Below, piece by piece: positions 1 through 9,062 of a stretch of 13,731 nt of DNA. The translations under genes and the position numbers were made by a program. Below the pieces are notes generated by a model. The model was not told the origin of the DNA. It ran no database searches and worked only from the letters and a program-made list of their open reading frames with translations. Every line of letters starts with the position of its first letter. The first letter of the stretch is position 1. The DNA comes from Ophiocordyceps camponoti-saundersi (nom. inval.) (taxonomy: Eukaryota; Ascomycota; Sordariomycetes; Hypocreales; Ophiocordycipitaceae): NCBI GenBank assembly GCA_003339415.1, contig PDHQ01000618.1, positions 1 to 13,731 of the forward strand, given 5' to 3'.

Positions 1-70
1 TTATAAAAAAAGTACTATTTAGAAGCGCTTTTAATAAGGTTTTTTTTAAAAATTAAAAAAAAAATTAACG

Positions 71-257
71 CTAGTAACTAATTTTTTAATCTTTAGTTAG
101 TTAGTAACTAACTAAAGACTAAAAGTAACTAACTAAAATTAGTTACTATAAGGACTTTAGTTAGTTAGTAACTAATTTAGTCCCTAAAAATAAAGACTTT
201 AGTTAGTTAGTCCGGACTAACTAAAAAAAGACTAAAAAGTTACTAACTAATTTTAAA
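71..257. repeat. Cluster of TTAGTTAGT palindromes
   Basis: A short motif, TTAGTTAGT and its complement ACTAACTAA, recurs about eight times in alternating orientation. Two exact palindromes stand out: 91-117, with 13-bp arms around a single G, and 203-224, a perfect 22-bp palindrome centred on TCCGGA. Others are less regular, for example at 126-145 and 155-178. Such clusters of short inverted motifs are typical of the terminal or subterminal regions of DNA transposons. No transposase relic was recognised next to it. It is distinct from the GTGATTT palindromes at the right end of the window. Confidence 0.8.
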
Positions 258-1259
258 CCCTAATAATAATCTTACTTAGCTTATAGATAAAAGTTTAAAT
301 ATACTTATATTTAAAGTAGTTTTCTAATATTACTTTTTTATTATAAATAATATATTTTTATATAAATATTAAAATAAGTAAGGGGTATAATAAACTTAAG
401 GTTTTATTTTATAATATTTTATTTCTTAAATATTTATAATAATTATAAATATATTAGCGAATATTTTACTTTATTTTAAGCTAATAATAATTTTATTAAA
501 GTATTTAGATAATTTTATTTTATTTATTATAAGCGAAGATAGCTAGCTTATATATATTTTAAATTAAAGTAATATAAAGGAAAAATTACTTTTAATTATC
601 TTATTTAAGTATTATAAAAAGATTACCGCGGAATCTAAAGTTTTAGCTTATATTCTTTTCTTAAATTAATTATACTAATTCCGCTTTTAATAAAATAGGG
701 TTTTCTATAAAGTAGATAAGAGCGATTATAAAAGTTAAGGTTAAGGCTTTAAATTTAAAGTTTTCTAAGGGAATTATTATAAGCGTCCTTTTTTCCCTTT
801 TATAAGCTTTTACTATTAGGAGCTTAGCTATTTTTTAGGAAAAGGCGTTAATAGCTATATTTAATAAGCTAATATAATATAAGAAATAAATATTAAACTA
901 AGTAAAGAAATTAAATTATTAAACTTAATAAATAAAAAGTAATTTTTTATTATAAAATAAATTAAAGCTTTATAATTTATAATTATATTAAATTTTTAAC
1001 TAAGTAATTTTAAGTAAAAATACTTAAAGCTTTATATAATAATAAGGAGTTTTTAATTTTAAATTAAATACGCGCGTTTAGCTAAGTTTATTATTTTTAA
1101 AAAAAAGCTTATAAGCTTTTATATTTAATTATTTTATTATTATTAAAATATACTAATAGTAATATACTTTTAATAATTTTAATACTTATTACTTAACTTT
1201 TATAACTTTAGATAATTAAGGCCCTTATTTATACTTAACGCTATAATATTACGAGAATT
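258..1259. other. AT-rich stretch without a recognisable gene
   Basis: About 1 kb of very AT-rich sequence. I saw no reading frame that looks like a known protein relic. A short inverted pair, GCGGAAT near 628 and ATTCCGC near 678, is the only small structure noted. The right part may be the 5' untranslated or promoter region of the LINE whose ORF1 relic follows, but nothing in the sequence proves this. Confidence 0.6.
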
Positions 1260-2640
1260 TAATACTTTCTGCTTTTTAAAGTCTAACTCCGCTAAGGGAA
1301 TAACCTTAAATATAAAGTTATAAGGCGGTCCGCCTCCTAGTTTATTATTAATACTAATAATACTTAATAGCGGAACTTAGAAGCTTAACTAATTTTAATA
1401 ATATTTACGTATAAGTAAAAGTTAATATAATACCGCTACTAACTTTAATAATTTATTTATTAATATTTTTTAGACCTTAATAAATCCTATCTAAAAGTTT
1501 ATATATAAAAAACTTACTAAGGTAATCTTTATATAAAATTTTCGCCTTATATAAGGTATTTTTAATATAGCGTTTATTAAGCTTTAATAGCGTTAATAAG
1601 CCTCCGAGGACTTATTTAGCTTACTTATTATTATTTTTTACGCTATTTAGAAATTAATTAAAGCTACTTTTTATAAGGTAATAAGTAAAAAGTTAGACTC
1701 CGCTCTTAAAGCTTTATTTTAAGCTAGTATTATTACGAACTTTGCCCTAAACTCCGCCCCTCTTATAGCGCCCCTTATATGCTTAGTTTTAGCGAGAATA
1801 GAGAGGGAAATACTTATATTAGTAAAGGATATCTTAATAGTTAATAAAGTTCTAGCGTCTACTCCTTAGGAGGTTATTTAGAAAGTTAATAAAGCTATAA
1901 GTTACCTTATAATAGTTATTATACGCTTACTTTTTAGCGGAGATCTTATTATTATATTTAACTTAAAGTATAAGAATTTTATTTTAAAAAATAAGTAAAT
2001 AGCTTAAGCTTTTAAAATAGAGGCTAAGTATATATACTAAACTTATATTATTATTACTAAAGGTATTTAAACTTTAATAGCTAATTATAACTATAACGCG
2101 CTATTTAGTATTATTAAAAAAGTAAATAAAGTTAATATAATTTAAGCGAAGGTATTTTAATTTTAATATACTATTAGTAAAAAAGCTTTATAAACTTAAT
2201 TTATTATAAGCTTAAGTAATATAAAAAATATAAATAAGCTTTATTTAAATAAAGTAATTATAAATATAAAAATAATTTATTATAAACTTTTTTAAGATTT
2301 CGCACGCCTTAAGTAATATTATAAGTATTTTTAATTTAAATATATTATTAAATATTACTAGGAGCCCCCTTAATATAAATATTATATAGCTATTTTATAT
2401 AATAATAAAGAAGAAAATTACCTTATATAAAAAGGAGAAAGACTTTATTATTATATTTTATATAAAAGTATATACTTTATATAATTAAAAAACTATTTAA
2501 AATTTTAGAAATAATAAAGCTATATTAAGTTTAACTTCCCTAATTAGCCTTGCTTTTTTTAATTATTATAGTCCGCTTAACTTTTAGCTTTTACTTAGTA
2601 GTAACCTTATAAGGATAGTAAAAGCTTTATTATAATCTTT
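1260..2640 (+). pseudogene. RIP-mutated ORF1 (gag-like) of a Tad-type LINE
   Basis: A single frame (codons starting at 1744, 2299 and so on) reads as protein for roughly 460 codons if TAA/TAG are taken as former CAA/CAG/TGG. Near its end is CX2CX4HX4C spacing at 2317-2358. All four ligand codons are now Tyr (TAT 2317, TAT 2326, TAT 2341, TAC 2356), as expected when TGY and CAY are hit by RIP. A second CX2C pair follows (2374 and 2383), after a Pro-Pro step. The residues just before the first knuckle (ARLKQ at 2302-2316) and the double knuckle are typical of ORF1 proteins of fungal non-LTR retrotransposons, which bind the element RNA. Length also fits that family. No endonuclease/reverse transcriptase ORF2 relic was found downstream, so the LINE is incomplete here. 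The N-terminal boundary is uncertain because no ATG survives. Confidence 0.78.
2317..2391 (+). other. Double zinc-knuckle relic of LINE ORF1
   Basis: First knuckle: ligand codons at 2317, 2326, 2341 and 2356, all now Tyr, with CX2CX4HX4C spacing. Second knuckle begins with ligand codons at 2374 and 2383. Its distal ligands are less certain. Confidence 0.75.
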
Positions 2641-2989
2641 TTAAAAAAGTAAATATATTATAGATTTTTGAAAAATATACCTTAATACTCTTTTTATAAT
2701 ATATTACTTACTTAAGTCTTTTTAAAAAGCTTTTAACTTAATAATACTTATAAAAGCTATAAGCTATATAATAAACTTTATAACTTATAACTAACCTTAT
2801 AATAATTTTAAATAAAATTTATATTAATAAACCTTATATAATTAGAATAATTATAAATAATTATTTTTAATACTTAATCTTTATAAAAAATTATAACTTT
2901 ATTATAAAATATATAAAAAATTTATTATTTTATTTAGTTTACTTTATTTAGTAAGGAAAGCTATAATATTATTATTATATAATTACCGC
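2641..2989. other. AT-rich spacer, no gene seen
   Basis: Sequence after the LINE ORF1 relic. The start of an ORF2 endonuclease would be expected here but I could not recognise one. The 3' end of the minus-strand frame that follows may extend into it. Confidence 0.5.
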
Positions 2990-3409
2990 TATTTATTTAC
3001 TTTACTTTTTACTCTTAACTCCGCTCCCTGCTTTACTTAGCCCCGCTTAGCTCGCTTAGCTTTTTTACCCCTTATCCCGCCTTATCCTCCGCCTTATCTT
3101 TTACGCTTAATAATATTTTTAACTTTTATAAGCTTATTTTTTAAGCTATTATTATCGCTCTCCGCTATACGCTTCCGCGCTATTAATATATACTTTATAA
3201 GAGAGGATTTTAGTACTTATATAAGGTTTAGCTTTAGCTTAGACTTCTTTATTACTTTCTCTACTATTTTCCCCGCCCCTATCTCCCTCTCTGCTTCCTT
3301 AATTATTTTTATAATAACCCCCTTCTCCGCCCCGCCTACCCTTTTTATTTTATTATCCCCCCTATCTTTTATTACTTACTCTAATTTATTATTTAATATT
3401 AATATAATA
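2990..3409 (-). pseudogene. C-terminal part of a split retroelement-like frame
   Basis: Read on the minus strand from the insertion point, one frame gives a charged, helix-like protein sequence with few stops. It includes KEAEREIGAGKIVEKVIKK and ends in a basic Gly/Lys/Arg-rich tail (KRKR, then RGKKAKRAKRG, around 3045-3110). The only breaks are TAA/TAG positions expected for lost Gln/Trp. The plus strand is C-rich here, so other frames are also fairly open, but their amino-acid composition is less natural. The frame joins in phase with the minus-strand frame above 5196 once the nested LTR element and one copy of its target duplication are removed. I do not recognise the family of this half. 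The upstream half is gag-like. Confidence 0.5.
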
Positions 3410-3414
3410 ATAAT
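3410..3414. repeat. Target-site duplication, left (ATAAT)
   Basis: Five bases, ATAAT, directly before the left LTR, identical to 5191-5195 directly after the right LTR. A 5-bp duplication is usual for LTR-retrotransposon integrase. Confidence 0.9.
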
Positions 3415-3624
3415 TATAAGGAATTAGTTTATAACTAATTATAGCTAGATAAGGGGGATTATAGCGGATATATTTAGGTCTTCCCGATAGCGCTTAGTTA
3501 TTACGCGGGGTATATAGCTAGCTTAGAAGGGGGGCTTCTCTCCCCTCTCTTTTCTCTTTTCGATAGCTTTAATTATAACTCTATTTTAGCTTATTTCTAT
3601 AATCGCCTTAATAAGACCTTTATA
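3415..3624 (+). repeat. Left LTR (210 bp)
   Basis: Starts TATAAGG and ends CCTTTATA. Aligned without gaps to 4981-5190 there are 15 differences, all C/T or G/A transitions (about 93% identity). It keeps C- and G-rich islands such as the GGGGGGCTTCTCTCCCC hairpin-like block near 3529-3545, in CpC or CpT contexts that RIP tends to spare. Confidence 0.92.
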
Positions 3625-3645
3625 TTAATTAAAGCTCCTCTTACT
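3625..3645 (+). other. Possible primer-binding-site region
   Basis: The bases directly after the left LTR (TTAATTAAAGCTCC) occupy the place of the tRNA primer-binding site. RIP has altered them too much to name a tRNA. Confidence 0.35.
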
Positions 3646-4520
3646 ACTAACTAAACGTAAAAGTAAGATTTTAATATAAAACGCTATTAAATTTTACTTA
3701 TATTAGAGCTACTCTTAGCTTATTCTAGCTTAAACTTTTAGCTAGCTACTATATATACTAAATTTACGATTAATAAAGCTATAATTAGGAAGCTTAAGTC
3801 CTAATTTTACTATATTTTTTCTTATCTTAGCACTTTTTAGTAAATATTTTTTTTATACGTTATTATAGCTATAAATTTTTCTTATTAGCTTAAAGCTTTT
3901 TTAGTATATATCTCCGAGCTTTTTAGGGAAAATTATAAAAAGCGCTAAGTAAGTTTTTCCTTAATTAGAATATATTAGGGGCTATTAAAGCCCCTTAGAG
4001 AATATATTATAAGGTAAGAATATACTTTTTTTAAAGCTAGATTATTATATTAATTTAATTATATTAAGATTATTCTACTCTTATCTAAGCTACGTAAGGA
4101 GCTATAAAAGCGCTTAAATTATAAAAACTAGCTTACGATATACGCGGCCTTTACTAATTTTCTCTAAAACTTTAATAAAATATTTAATTCCGGGAATATT
4201 TTTAATATATTAGTTAATTTACCGCCCCCCCTTTTTACTAACCTAATAAATATTATATTTATATAATCTTATTTTAATATTATTAAGCGCTAGCGTTATT
4301 ATTAGTATAATTAAATTAGTTATTTTAAGCGTAATTATCTAAAGCTTTATAAGTAAATAGGGATATTAAGGTTAGGGCTTTCTAAGGGCGGAGCGGGGTA
4401 ATTAGAGGTAGATTTAGAGTATTTTAATTAAGGGGATAATAAGTAAAAAGGGATAAATATACGCTAAATATTATAGCTTAGGTAATTTCTAGCTTTATTA
4501 TATTACTTTATATAAGGATA
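3640..4520 (+). pseudogene. Gag relic of the nested LTR element
   Basis: One frame (codons starting at 3625, 4297 and so on) reads as a Gypsy-type gag when TAA/TAG are treated as former Gln/Trp. Around 3975-4140 it contains segments typical of the retrotransposon gag core: PLREYIIR, then LLLSKLRKELQKRL, then TIYAAFTNFL. It is followed by a zinc knuckle at 4297-4338 with ligand codons at 4297, 4306, 4321 and 4336, all now Tyr. The surrounding residues match the common knuckle form CxRCxxxGHxKRxC (the Gly has become Ser, GGT to AGT). Gag would have formed the virus-like particle and bound element RNA. No start codon survives. The frame stays protein-like to about 4520, but the part after the knuckle resembles no domain I know. 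Confidence 0.72.
4297..4338 (+). other. CCHC zinc-knuckle relic, nested element gag
   Basis: CX2CX4HX4C spacing with all four ligands mutated to Tyr codons. The KRN triplet before the last ligand is typical of retrotransposon knuckles. Confidence 0.8.
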
Positions 4521-4967
4521 GTTTATACGCGGCTTAGGCGTATAAATTTATTAATAAATATATATTATAATTATATTACGCTTTAGCTTATAAATTAGCG
4601 CTAGCGGTATATAGCGATAAATATATAGCTAGCTTTATTATTTATTATAATTAGAATATTCTTTAAGTTTCCTATAATTAATATAATATTATCTAATCTT
4701 ATATATTAGCTATATAGGTAAGTTTTTATTACTAATATATAAGTTTATTAATTCTTACTTTAAGTAATATTATAATTCTAAGCTTATTAGAATCTTCCTT
4801 ATAAGGATTAGGGTTTAATTCCTTAAGCTATAAAAGAGCTTTTCCGCCCTCTTATTTTTATTTTTACGGAGGCTATTAAGCTATCGGCTAGGGACTATAT
4901 AAAATATCTAGCTAATATAATAATATATAATTTTTCTATCCTATATTCCTACCTCCTTAGCTAGCTT
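4521..4967. other. 3' interior of nested element, no pol recognised
   Basis: AT-rich interior sequence between the gag relic and the polypurine tract. I looked for reverse transcriptase and integrase motifs and did not find them. It is also too short to hold a normal pol. Confidence 0.55.
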
Positions 4968-4977
4968 AAGGAGGGGG
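4968..4977 (+). other. Polypurine tract of nested LTR element
   Basis: AAGGAGGGGG lies three bases upstream of the right LTR, the expected place for the primer of plus-strand DNA synthesis. Confidence 0.8.
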
Positions 4978-4980
4978 CTA

Positions 4981-5190
4981 TATAAGAGATTAGTTTATAA
5001 CTAATTATAGCTAGATAGGGGGGATTATAGCGGATATATTTAGGTTTTCCTAATAGCGCTTAGTTATCGCGCGGGGTATATAGCTAGCTTAGGAGGGGGG
5101 CTTCTCTCCCCTCTCTTTCCTCTTTTCGATAGCTTTAATTATAACTTTATTTTAGCTTACTTTTATAGTCGCCTTAGTAAGACCTTTATA
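4981..5190 (+). repeat. Right LTR (210 bp)
   Basis: Same length as the left LTR, no gaps, 15 transition-only differences. Starts TATAAGA and ends CCTTTATA. Confidence 0.92.
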
Positions 5191-5195
5191 ATAAT
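5191..5195. repeat. Target-site duplication, right (ATAAT)
   Basis: Identical to 3410-3414. Confidence 0.9.
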
Positions 5196-5830
5196 TAGCG
5201 TTTAAGCTACTATTTTATTCTTCGCCTCCGCCTCTAGCTTTATTTTTAGCTTTAGCTTTTACTAACTTAAGTTAAGAATATACTTTTTTTTATAAATATT
5301 AATAAAGATATATTTAAAATAATTTACTTTTATATAATTAGCTACTTTTTAATTAATATTTTAAAATATTTAATAAATATTATATTCTAATTAACTAATA
5401 ATAAATTAAATTTTATTTAACTTTATATAAACTTCTAACTTAAACTTTTTTAAATAAAAGTCTAGTTTTAAATAAATAATAATAATTATTATTATCTTTA
5501 TTAATAACTTTATTATTACTATTATTACCGCTATTACCGCTATTACTACCTTCGTTACAGACTCCGCTATTACCGCCTCTATTATTATTACCTTTATTAT
5601 TATTACCTCCGCTATTATTATCTCTATTATCTTCGCCCCCGCTTCTAACTTCGCTATTATTATTACTTTTATCTTTAGTTTAATAGTTAAATTAGCTATA
5701 ATTATTACTATTTTCGCTATTATCGCTATTTTTATTATTTTATTTTTTACCCCGCTAGCTCCGATAATTATTTATTTATTTATAGTAAATATACTTAAAT
5801 ATAATAAAATTAATATATAAGTTTTCTAAG
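5196..5830 (-). pseudogene. N-terminal part of split frame, gag-like
   Basis: The minus-strand frame with codon boundaries at multiples of three continues in phase from the half at 2990-3409. Around 5470-5270 it reads as a helical segment of gag style (LDFYLKKFKLEVYIKLNK, then a QF.IS.LEY stretch). It then gives a charged segment KLKLKIKLEAEAKNKIVA just before the insertion point. Upstream of 5470 it runs into triplet-repeat DNA where the frame is uncertain. A neighbouring minus frame there would read as an Asp/Gly/Glu-rich acidic tract before RIP, so a frameshift or a separate low-complexity region is possible. The gag assignment rests on pattern only. Confidence 0.4.
5466..5760. repeat. Triplet-periodic low-complexity tract
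   Basis: Imperfect trinucleotide periodicity made of ATT, ACC, GCT and TCC words on the plus strand. One plus frame is stop-free for over 100 codons (about 5475-5818) but gives only Ile/Thr/Ala/Phe. Undoing RIP on the minus strand gives GAT/GGC/GGT words (Asp/Gly). It is probably a decayed microsatellite or an acidic low-complexity part of the minus-strand relic. Confidence 0.6.
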
Positions 5831-6474
5831 TAGGAAGATTAATAGTTATAGTAAGAGAAAAAATATTAAAAATAGCTATTAAAGCGGTTATTTTAGCTAA
5901 GGCGCTAGCTTAAGCTATTATTATTATTATAATAAAGCGGAGCTTTAATATTTTATTCTACTTTTAAGCGTAATATAAGTTAGCTTAAATTTACTTTTAC
6001 TTATAGTTATTAGCTTAACTTTTCTTTACTTTATATTTTACTTTATACTTTGCTTTATATTTATTTATAAGCTATTTAGTTCCCCCCCTCTGCTAATATA
6101 TTTAGCTACCTTTATAGCTATTATATATAACTTATTTAAATAAATTTTTAGCTTACTTAGCTTTTAAGCTTTAGCTTTACTTTTAACTTTACTTTTAGCT
6201 TTACTTATTTCTTATTATTTATACTAAGCTTTTATATTATTATAATAATTAGCTAATTAGGAGCTTATATATTTTATTAATTTTATATATAATTATATTA
6301 TATAATATTATTTATTTTATTATTTCTAATATAAAACCCCGTAATTAGCTAGTTAAGCTATATATATAATATAAAGAAAGTTATAAAGCTTTCTATAAAT
6401 AATTTTAAGTATTATAATATTATTATTTTATTAGCGTATAGCTATATAATTTTTATAACTTTCTTTTTATTTTA
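5831..6474. other. AT-rich region with short tandem motifs
   Basis: No recognisable gene. It holds three 12-bp units of the form TTAGCTTTACTT at 6171-6206 and a related CTTTACTTTATA-type repeat near 6023-6062. Both could be decayed Lys/Ala/Ser-rich coding repeats on the minus strand or simple satellites. Confidence 0.55.
6171..6206. repeat. Three 12-bp tandem units
   Basis: Units at 6171-6182, 6183-6194 and 6195-6206. The middle one differs by one G/A transition. Confidence 0.8.
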
Positions 6475-6590
6475 AAAGTTAAAAGAAAAAGTTAAGAAAA
6501 GGGGTTAAAAATATACTTTCTTTTAAAAATAATAAATAAAAGAAAAAAAGGAAAAGAAAAAAAAGTAAAAAAGAAAAAAATATAGCCCCC
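6475..6590. other. Purine-rich (A/G) tract
   Basis: About 115 bp of mostly A and G on the plus strand (AAAAGAAAAAGTTAAG-like words), directly followed by a C-rich strand switch at 6588. No element end or gene could be tied to it. Confidence 0.7.
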
Positions 6591-6830
6591 CTATTTAATT
6601 ACTAATAGATAATAAAGTAGCTACCCTGCTATTTTACCTTACCCCCCTTCGGACTTTCCTTCCTCCGCCCCGCCCTATACCGCCTTACCTCGCACTACCT
6701 TATACCGCCCCGCATTATCTTATACCGCCCTACGCTACGCTATACCGCCCCGCTCCTCCTTCCGCCTTATATTTTATAGATTTTCCTTTCTCTATACTCC
6801 CCTCCTTACTTTACTTTCTTATATTATCCG
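6591..6830. other. C-rich, pyrimidine-biased island
   Basis: The most GC-rich part of the window, strongly pyrimidine on the plus strand and rich in CCGCCC words. It retains several CpA/TpG sites (6627, 6692, 6712), all in TGC/GCA form. It includes the minisatellite at 6676-6760. C-rich DNA offers few CpA targets, which may explain its survival. No coding frame is claimed. Confidence 0.65.
6676..6760. repeat. 20-bp C-rich minisatellite
   Basis: Four units each beginning TATACCGCC: 6676-6700 (25 bp), 6701-6720, 6721-6740 and 6741-6760 (20 bp each). A fifth partial match (CGCCCTATAC) precedes them. Confidence 0.85.
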
Positions 6831-7499
6831 AGACTACCCCTAAGTAGTAAGCTTATTATATTATACTACCGCTAGCTACCGCTATACTTTTATATAAGCG
6901 TATAGTAAGCTTTTCTTTTTATAATTAAAGGGTTTTACCTTATTTTAAGGGATTTTTCTTACTTAATATACTATAAAAGCTTTAAATATTATAAAGGCCC
7001 CTAGTATATAAATAATAATAATAATAACTAGCGGTAATATTTTAAAAAGCGTTAGTTTTAAGTTAGGTTAAGAGTTTTAGATAAAAGAAAGTAAGTATTA
7101 GGGCTTATATAGCTAATTCTTTTATTTTATCGAAAGCTTCCTTTTACTTTAATTTAAGCTTAAAAATAGGTTCTTTTTTTAAAAAATAATTAAAAGGCTT
7201 AATAACGGTATTAATATAATAATAAAAGATTTAAATAAAGTTATAAAATCTTATAAATAAATAGATAGCTTTATAATTTTAAAGATTTTTAAATTTCTAA
7301 TCTTAAATCGCTTATATTTTATAAAAGTTTACGCTTATTTTTTAGCTTATATATAATATTACCTTAAAATAATCGATTTTTATAATATTAAACTTTAATT
7401 TTAAAATATCCCCTTATAAGTTTATTTAATATAAGCGCTAAATTATTTCTTAATATTTTTTTTAATATTCCTTTTTTTACTATTTAAGTAAATTAATAT

Positions 7500-7511
7500 A
7501 TTATTAGTATA
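7500..7511 (-). other. Reverse transcriptase YxDD box, mutated to YTNN
   Basis: Minus-strand codons TAT ACT AAT AAT, followed by ATA TTA ATT TAC (ILIY), match the Gypsy Y-x-D-D-ILIY signature. Both catalytic Asp codons (GAT) became AAT. Confidence 0.85.
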
Positions 7512-7679
7512 TATATTTATATAATAATTAAAAAAGTTATAAGATTAAGCGTTAATAAAATTTCAAAATTAAGTAAGCTTTACTTTAAAGCTAAATAAAA
7601 AAATAAGCTAATAAAATATATTAAACTTTATATAAAAAGCTATAAAATATTCGGAGTTAGAGTTAAGATAAAAATAATA

Positions 7680-7709
7680 AAACGCTTAAATAATATTAAT
7701 TTTCGAAAA
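7680..7709 (-). other. Reverse transcriptase motif A, Asp to Asn
   Basis: Minus-strand FSKINIIQAF corresponds to FSKIDIIQAF of fungal Gypsy RT. The first catalytic Asp, codon 7697-7695, is AAT instead of GAT. Confidence 0.82.
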
Positions 7710-9062
7710 CTATCTCGCCTCCTAGTAGCTAAACGCTATATTTTCTAAAAAAAAAGGTAGGCGAGATCTAATTTTTTAAATAATTATTTATTTATCTATA
7801 ATTAATATAAAAACGCTAAGCTATTAAATATAGCTTTAGCGTAAAGAGAATAGAGGCGGCGTAAAGATTAATATTTAGCTTAATAAATCTAATTTTAAAT
7901 AAATAATTAATAATTTCTTTTTTTAATAATAAGTAATTTACGGGTATTTTATAAGAAAAAAGTCTTATTAGGTTTAGAAGCTTTTTAAGTTTTAAGGTAA
8001 TATTATAGCTAAATTAAAGATTAGTAAAAATATAAGCTTCTTTCTTACTAAAGAATTTTTTAAAATATATAAAAGCTAAAGGAATTATATTATATATATA
8101 AGCTATATACTTAAGTTCCTTTTTTTAAGGGAATAAGATTTTTTATCTTATATATATATAGCTAGCTAAGCTTAACTTTATAATTATTACTAAGTTAAAG
8201 TTATATTCTAATTTTATAAGTATTATAAGTATTAGTAAGGTTATTTTTTTATTATATATATTAAAGGTTTTATTATATTTAGTAAATAAGCTACTTTTTA
8301 AAAATATCCTTATTTATATTATTAATCTTTTAGTTAGTTAGGGCTAAGGCTAGCTTTTTTTCCTTTATAAGCTATATAAAATCTTTCTTCTTTTATAAGC
8401 GCTAAAAGATTCGATACTTACGCTTATTTTAATAAAGAAAGCAGTTTTAATATTTAGTATTTACTTAAATAGCTAAATTTAGATTTTTAATTAAAAAGGG
8501 CTTTTTAAATAATAAGATTAAGGGTAAATATTTAGCGAGGATAGGTAAATTATTTACCTAAACTAGCTTTTAAGCTATATAGTTAAGTAGTAACCTTTTC
8601 TTAGCTATTTAAAATAAGCTAATAAAAAGATCCTAAGTATAGTTACCTAGTAAATTTCGTAAAGAAAATACTATCCATTAATTACTAAAATAATAATTAA
8701 GTGCTTATAAACTAAGCTAGCCTAATAGCTTTAGAAATTAATAAAGGGGATAGGATAGATAAGGATAAGCTTAGCGCCTAAGCGCTTTATAGCTTATTTT
8801 ATAAAATAATAGCTAATTAAGAGATAAGCGTTTATTTTAATATTATATAAAGTAAAGGTATAAAAAATAATATTATTAACTTAAACTTAACTATTAATAG
8901 TAAGTAATTTTCTTACTTTCTATCTTATATATAATATTTTTAAAACTATTAAAAAGCCTTATAATAATTTTACTTTTTTCCTAAATTAAAGTTATCTAAT
9001 TAAATAAAATTAAGTAAAGGTATTTAAACTTTATAAACTCTCCCTATCTTCTATTAGTTAAG

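Larger units (their letters stand above)
3415..5190 (+). mobile_element. Complete nested LTR retrotransposon, gag-only
   Basis: A 1,776-bp element bounded by two 210-bp direct LTRs, flanked by ATAAT duplications. The ends now read TA...TA, which is what RIP makes of canonical TG...CA. A polypurine tract sits just before the right LTR, which fixes the plus orientation. The 1,356-bp interior carries a gag relic with a CCHC knuckle. About 600 bp follow in which I could not recognise protease, reverse transcriptase or integrase. It is therefore best read as a non-autonomous, gag-carrying Gypsy-like element that would have needed enzymes from another copy. It lies inside an older minus-strand retroelement frame, so it inserted later. 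Confidence 0.88.

Noticed and set aside
71..257. CRISPR-like array
   Set aside because: The repeated words are short, palindromic, in alternating orientation and without equal spacers.
3043..3425. Open plus-strand frame through the C-rich stretch
   Set aside because: It is the antisense of the minus-strand relic, rich in Leu/Ser/Pro/Phe, and runs across the LTR insertion point, so it cannot be an original gene.
5475..5818. Open plus-strand frame of over 100 codons as a gene
   Set aside because: It lacks ATG, is triplet-repeat DNA of very skewed composition, and the opposite strand joins a retroelement-like frame.
6900..7080. RNase H domain of the Gypsy relic
   Set aside because: A few segments resemble RNase H but the conserved acidic residues cannot be placed, so no separate feature is claimed.
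8670..8681. Firm aspartic-protease active site
   Set aside because: L-M-D-S is in the right place, but the following codon is Ile (ATT), which a Gly codon cannot give by RIP alone. It is kept only as a possible motif within the Gypsy relic.
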